This document shows, piece by piece, positions 16,386 through 19,204 of a stretch of DNA of 19,204 bases (positions within the stretch are counted from its first letter, which is position 1; each line of letters opens with the position of its first letter). The stretch is from NCBI GenBank assembly GCA_017430835.1, contig JAFRMD010000096.1:1-19204 (forward strand). Direction: 5' to 3'. The DNA is from Methanosphaera sp. GTDB taxonomy: Archaea > Methanobacteriota > Methanobacteria > Methanobacteriales > Methanobacteriaceae. Made by a program: the position numbers and the translations under genes. Under the pieces are notes generated by a model. The model searched no databases. It was not told the origin of the DNA and saw nothing but the letters and a program-made list of their open reading frames with translations.

Positions 16386-18187
16386 TTTGCATCAACCTCT
16401 TTTTTTAAATTGATTTTTGTACCTATTGTAAAACCAAGTACAAAATAATAGCTAATTTCATCTTTATTCAATTTCCAATTGTCTTCTGATTTCAATAAAT
16501 TCAATGTTATTTCCTCTTCAATTAATGGATATGCCTTATCATATTCTCTTAATTTATTAATTGTCATGGTATAAACTTTTTGAATTCTTTCATAGGTCAA
16601 ATTTAATTCCCATAACTTCTTAATAAATGGTGTGGAGTCTATTTCATTATATTGAATATTTGTTAATTTTTTTGTCAAAACACCCAATAAAAAACAGGCT
16701 CGTTTATCCGGAGCATTAATCATGTCCAATATGTCTTTGCCGTTCACATTTTCTAATGTCATTTCCTGTTCACCTTTAAATAATTCCAATTTTTCAAATA
16801 ACAACAATAATATTAACGATTTATATACATTTAATTTCATTGAAAAGTTTTCCTTATCATAATTTTTCCAATTTTTTCTTATAGTATTCATCATTTTGGA
16901 TAACAAAAAGTTATAATTGATTTTCTGTTGTCCCATTACATTTGTAACCAGTTCAAGATAATATTTATTAGCATTATCATATGGGAAAAAGTCCCTGAGT
17001 AATGACAGATACCAATTGCTTGTATTGAAGGCATACTTTGCATTTTTTGACAGATAATCTATGAAATTATCACAGACAATTTTTTCACCAAAAACTTCCT
17101 TCAATGAATTCTCATCAAATATCGCTAATTTCTTTATTTCATTCTGACATTCATAGAGTCTTCTAAGCCAAGATGGTAGAACACTTTCTACATATCCCAA
17201 TATATTAAATGAAGAGTTTGAAGACTCAAAATATAAATACTTGAATTCAAGATAATCACCCAAATCATCTATTATACTTTTGAAATCATCTTCTTCACTA
17301 GTCAGATCTTCAACATGTCTTTTGTGCTCATATTCTCTGAAACTATCATCTAACTCATTGAAAACCTCTTCCTGATTGAAGAATATTTGTGGAATGATGT
17401 AATAGTTTAATCGATATTCGCTGAATTTAAGATACCTTTCCACATATTTTTTTCCGGCCTCCAAGGTTAATGCACAATCGGGACATATGCTTGATTGTTT
17501 CCATTGATTCAATACACTAAAATTTGGAGTATTACCGGGTTTATCCCCCGTTCCAAATGTTAATCCAATGGCACTTGGAACCAGGCCATATACCTCTTTT
17601 TTTTCATCACAAAGATAACATCTTGATTTTCCAATACTTTTTTTGGAACCTAACTTGTAATATTTGTCTGTTGCTTTTTCCAACAACAATCTTTTGAATA
17701 CATCATACTCATTAATATAGGAATAATTTTCATTGACAATAAATCGTATAGTCAATATGACATTACGCTTATTTTCAGTTTCAAGTGAAGAATAAATTCT
17801 ATTGACTTCCGATAAGATGAATTCATTATTGTCTATAAGAACATTGAAAATATTTTTTATCAATTCATCTTCCTGCTGGTTGTTGCTGAACCATTTGATA
17901 AACTTATTTTCATATGTCTTTTCAACTTCAGTAATCAAAGATGTCGGACTGATATTTGTTCCTCTTGGGGAACCCTTCTTATAAAAATATCTGAAAGACT
18001 TCTCTTCATCAAAACTTTCCAGAGAAACCTTGTCAAATATGATTTTTTGATTATTTTTCAGCAAATCTATGAAAATGACTGATTTGGAATATTTTTTCAA
18101 TTGATCCGTATCAAGTAGTATAGTGTTTTTATCAATATTTTCCTTTTTAATCCAATATTTTCCTATTTCATACATACTGTTCAACAA
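16382..18187 (-). CDS. cas8b: Cascade large subunit Cas8b (Csh1 family, type I-B)
   Basis: Cas8b recognises the PAM and recruits Cas3. The 601-aa protein has the zinc-finger pair typical of Csh1: C190-x-x-C193 (RCYLC) and C235-x-x-C238 (ICPDC), separated by the GLVPSAIGLTFGTGDKPG segment. The C-terminal half is helical, as in this family. The start is TTG at 18187: a full AGGAGGTG lies seven bases before it, while the ATG at residue 5 is 19 bases away. The ribosome binding site overlaps the cas6 stop codon, so the two are coupled. Confidence 0.92.
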   Translation of the reverse strand: MLNSMYEIGKYWIKKENIDKNTILLDTDQLKKYSKSVIFIDLLKNNQKIIFDKVSLESFDEEKSFRYFYKKGSPRGTNISPTSLITEVEKTYENKFIKWFSNNQQEDELIKNIFNVLIDNNEFILSEVNRIYSSLETENKRNVILTIRFIVNENYSYINEYDVFKRLLLEKATDKYYKLGSKKSIGKSRCYLCDEKKEVYGLVPSAIGLTFGTGDKPGNTPNFSVLNQWKQSSICPDCALTLEAGKKYVERYLKFSEYRLNYYIIPQIFFNQEEVFNELDDSFREYEHKRHVEDLTSEEDDFKSIIDDLGDYLEFKYLYFESSNSSFNILGYVESVLPSWLRRLYECQNEIKKLAIFDENSLKEVFGEKIVCDNFIDYLSKNAKYAFNTSNWYLSLLRDFFPYDNANKYYLELVTNVMGQQKINYNFLLSKMMNTIRKNWKNYDKENFSMKLNVYKSLILLLLFEKLELFKGEQEMTLENVNGKDILDMINAPDKRACFLLGVLTKKLTNIQYNEIDSTPFIKKLWELNLTYERIQKVYTMTINKLREYDKAYPLIEEEITLNLLKSEDNWKLNKDEISYYFVLGFTIGTKINLKKEVDAK

Positions 18188-18193
18188 GCCCTT

Positions 18194-18898
18194 TCACCTC
18201 CTATTGTTTACAAATCCAAATCCCAATGAGTTCTTTTCACCGAGCCCACAATCAAAAATGAAATTGTTGAATTTTCGGTTGTCTTTAGTTAACTCCTTTT
18301 CAAGACTTTTCCAGAGACTGCCAATAACAATGAAATTGTTATCATGAATTTTCATCCGAACAGACACTTCTCGATTAAATTCAAATGAATCAAACAGTTC
18401 CCCCTCAAAATAATAATCGTCATTATAATAACTGTTGTATTTCTTAAGGGCATTATCCTTCAATCGTTCAAAGAAAAAATTGAAGTTTGGACTGGATTTG
18501 AATGAATAATATCTATTTTCAATATTGTTTTCATATAAAACTATGGGTGTCCCACCGATTATGAACATAGATGATTTGATATTTAACAATTTTAGGCTCT
18601 TAATTTCCATAAAATATCTATTCAATCGGAATACTTCCATATGAGATAGATTATAATGTAGCAACTTTATGAATGCACTGCTGGGTGAAGATATTATCAA
18701 TTGCTTTTGTTCACCAAGTTTATAGTCACATACGGGAAATATGTTACTGAATGTAAAATATTTAAAGCCATGAATGTTATGATAATCATGAAATTCCGTA
18801 TCCTTGAGTAAGGAATATATAAAGCCTTGAATATCATACTTGCCAATATTATCATATTTTTCATTGCATAATGGGTTGAACTTAATTAATAACCTCAT
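18194..18898 (-). CDS. cas6: crRNA-processing endoribonuclease Cas6
   Basis: The 234-aa product is a Cas6 RAMP protein that cuts pre-crRNA within the repeats. The C-terminal glycine-rich loop, CGLGEKNSLGFGFVN (217-231), is the family hallmark. The N-terminus MRLLIKFNPL is the usual first beta strand. Histidines at 37, 40 and 43 (FHDYHNIHGF) are candidates for the catalytic His. It is the first gene of the cas operon. The ATG has only a weak site (AAAGAG), and the 5' region contains large inverted repeats, so translation may be controlled by structure; that is inferred. Confidence 0.93.
   Translation of the reverse strand: MRLLIKFNPLCNEKYDNIGKYDIQGFIYSLLKDTEFHDYHNIHGFKYFTFSNIFPVCDYKLGEQKQLIISSPSSAFIKLLHYNLSHMEVFRLNRYFMEIKSLKLLNIKSSMFIIGGTPIVLYENNIENRYYSFKSSPNFNFFFERLKDNALKKYNSYYNDDYYFEGELFDSFEFNREVSVRMKIHDNNFIVIGSLWKSLEKELTKDNRKFNNFIFDCGLGEKNSLGFGFVNNRR
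18195..18202 (-). promoter_or_regulatory. ribosome binding site deciding the cas8b TTG start
   Basis: AGGAGGTG on the - strand is a perfect match to the anti-Shine-Dalgarno sequence. It contains the final codons and stop of cas6 (AGG AGG TGA) and lies seven bases before TTG at 18187. Confidence 0.8.
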
Positions 18899-19083
18899 AA
18901 TACTCTTTTAGTAGGTTAAACTGGACATATTACTTTAAGTAATATTTTTAACCTAATTTTTCCTCCTTTACGTCAAATTATCTATTTATTAATCTTATAA
19001 AATTTTGTAATAACCATCTCTAATAAAATATTTTGGCATAAAAAGTATATATAATTAACTATAAATATAGTATATTACCTAAC
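18899..19083 (-). promoter_or_regulatory. cas operon promoter and leader with two inverted repeats
   Basis: This 185-base gap separates cas6 from the gene upstream. On the - strand TTTATAAG (18994-19001) is a TATA-like box, and TATATATA at 19046-19053 is another. Two inverted repeats follow: TAGGTTAAA (18912-18920) with TTTAACCTA (18947-18955), and between those arms ATATTACTT-T-AAGTAATAT (18927-18945). A strong AAAGGAGGA (18961-18969) stands just before them with no normal start codon after it. These may be operator sites or a structured 5' leader that controls the cas genes. Confidence 0.5.
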
Positions 19084-19204
19084 TTAATTGATATATGTTT
19101 CCATCCATTTGTCTGTTGATATTTGATTTACTTTTTCAGAAAAGAACAAGTTAATTATTTGTTCTAAATGAGCTTGATTTTCAATATAAAGCATTCTAAC
19201 TTCT
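19084..19204 (-). CDS. 3' end of an unidentified gene (partial)
   Basis: On the - strand a frame is open from the right edge to the TAA at 19084-19086 and encodes at least 39 residues. It includes MLYIENQAHLEQIINLFF, then SEKVNQISTDKW, and ends METYIN. The composition is that of a soluble helical protein, and codon use is like that of the other genes. I do not recognise it. It could be the end of a longer gene or a 36-aa ORF starting at ATG 19194, which lacks a visible ribosome binding site. It lies upstream of the cas operon promoter in the same orientation. Confidence 0.5.
   Translation of the reverse strand, partial: EVRMLYIENQAHLEQIINLFFSEKVNQISTDKWMETYIN

Overview
The window comes from a very AT-rich prokaryote. 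The best guess is a methanogenic archaeon of the Methanobacteriales (Methanosphaera/Methanobrevibacter-like). This rests on low GC, TTTATATT-type TATA boxes upstream of operons and the CRISPR leader, GGAGGTG-type ribosome binding sites, and a Csh1/Csh2-type I-B CRISPR system. A Clostridium-like bacterium cannot be fully excluded from the sequence alone. Almost the whole window is devoted to genome defence.

Layout. (1) 1-1340: the trailer end of a CRISPR array with 37-nt repeats, cut by the left edge and read on the + strand; its last four repeats are decayed. (2) 1573-4537: a two-gene + strand operon, a PLD-nuclease/superfamily II helicase (DUF3427-like) and a class I SAM methyltransferase. 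(3) 4857-7476: a convergent three-gene - strand operon, an N-terminal PD-(D/E)XK nuclease fused to a superfamily I helicase (DUF2075-like), an 89-aa unknown protein and a MazG-like nucleotide pyrophosphohydrolase. (4) 7808-10540: a second array with 42 repeats of 29 nt, read on the - strand from a leader at 10541-10643. (5) 10644-18898: a complete type I-B cas operon on the - strand in the order cas6-cas8b-cas7-cas5-cas3-cas4-cas1-cas2, tightly packed with ATGA overlaps and running into the leader of array 2. (6) 19084-19204: the 3' end of an unidentified - strand gene.

How it works together. Cas6 would cut the array 2 transcript. Cas8b, Cas7 and Cas5 form Cascade, Cas3 degrades the target DNA, and Cas4-Cas1-Cas2 add spacers at the leader end. 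Array 1 has an unrelated repeat with a different predicted crRNA 5' tag, so it probably belongs to another effector outside the window. Its spacers are strongly biased to be antisense to phage-like coding sequence, as expected for an RNA-targeting (type III) system. The two arrays point their old ends at each other, and the five non-CRISPR genes between them look like two further defence modules.

The most notable points are: cas1 has no ATG/GTG/TTG at its true 5' end and seems to start at an ATT codon behind a GGGGG ribosome binding site; array 1 spacers are antisense-biased; the nuclease-helicase/small protein/MazG triad is a candidate uncharacterised defence system; and several leader-proximal spacers of array 2 cover translation start sites.
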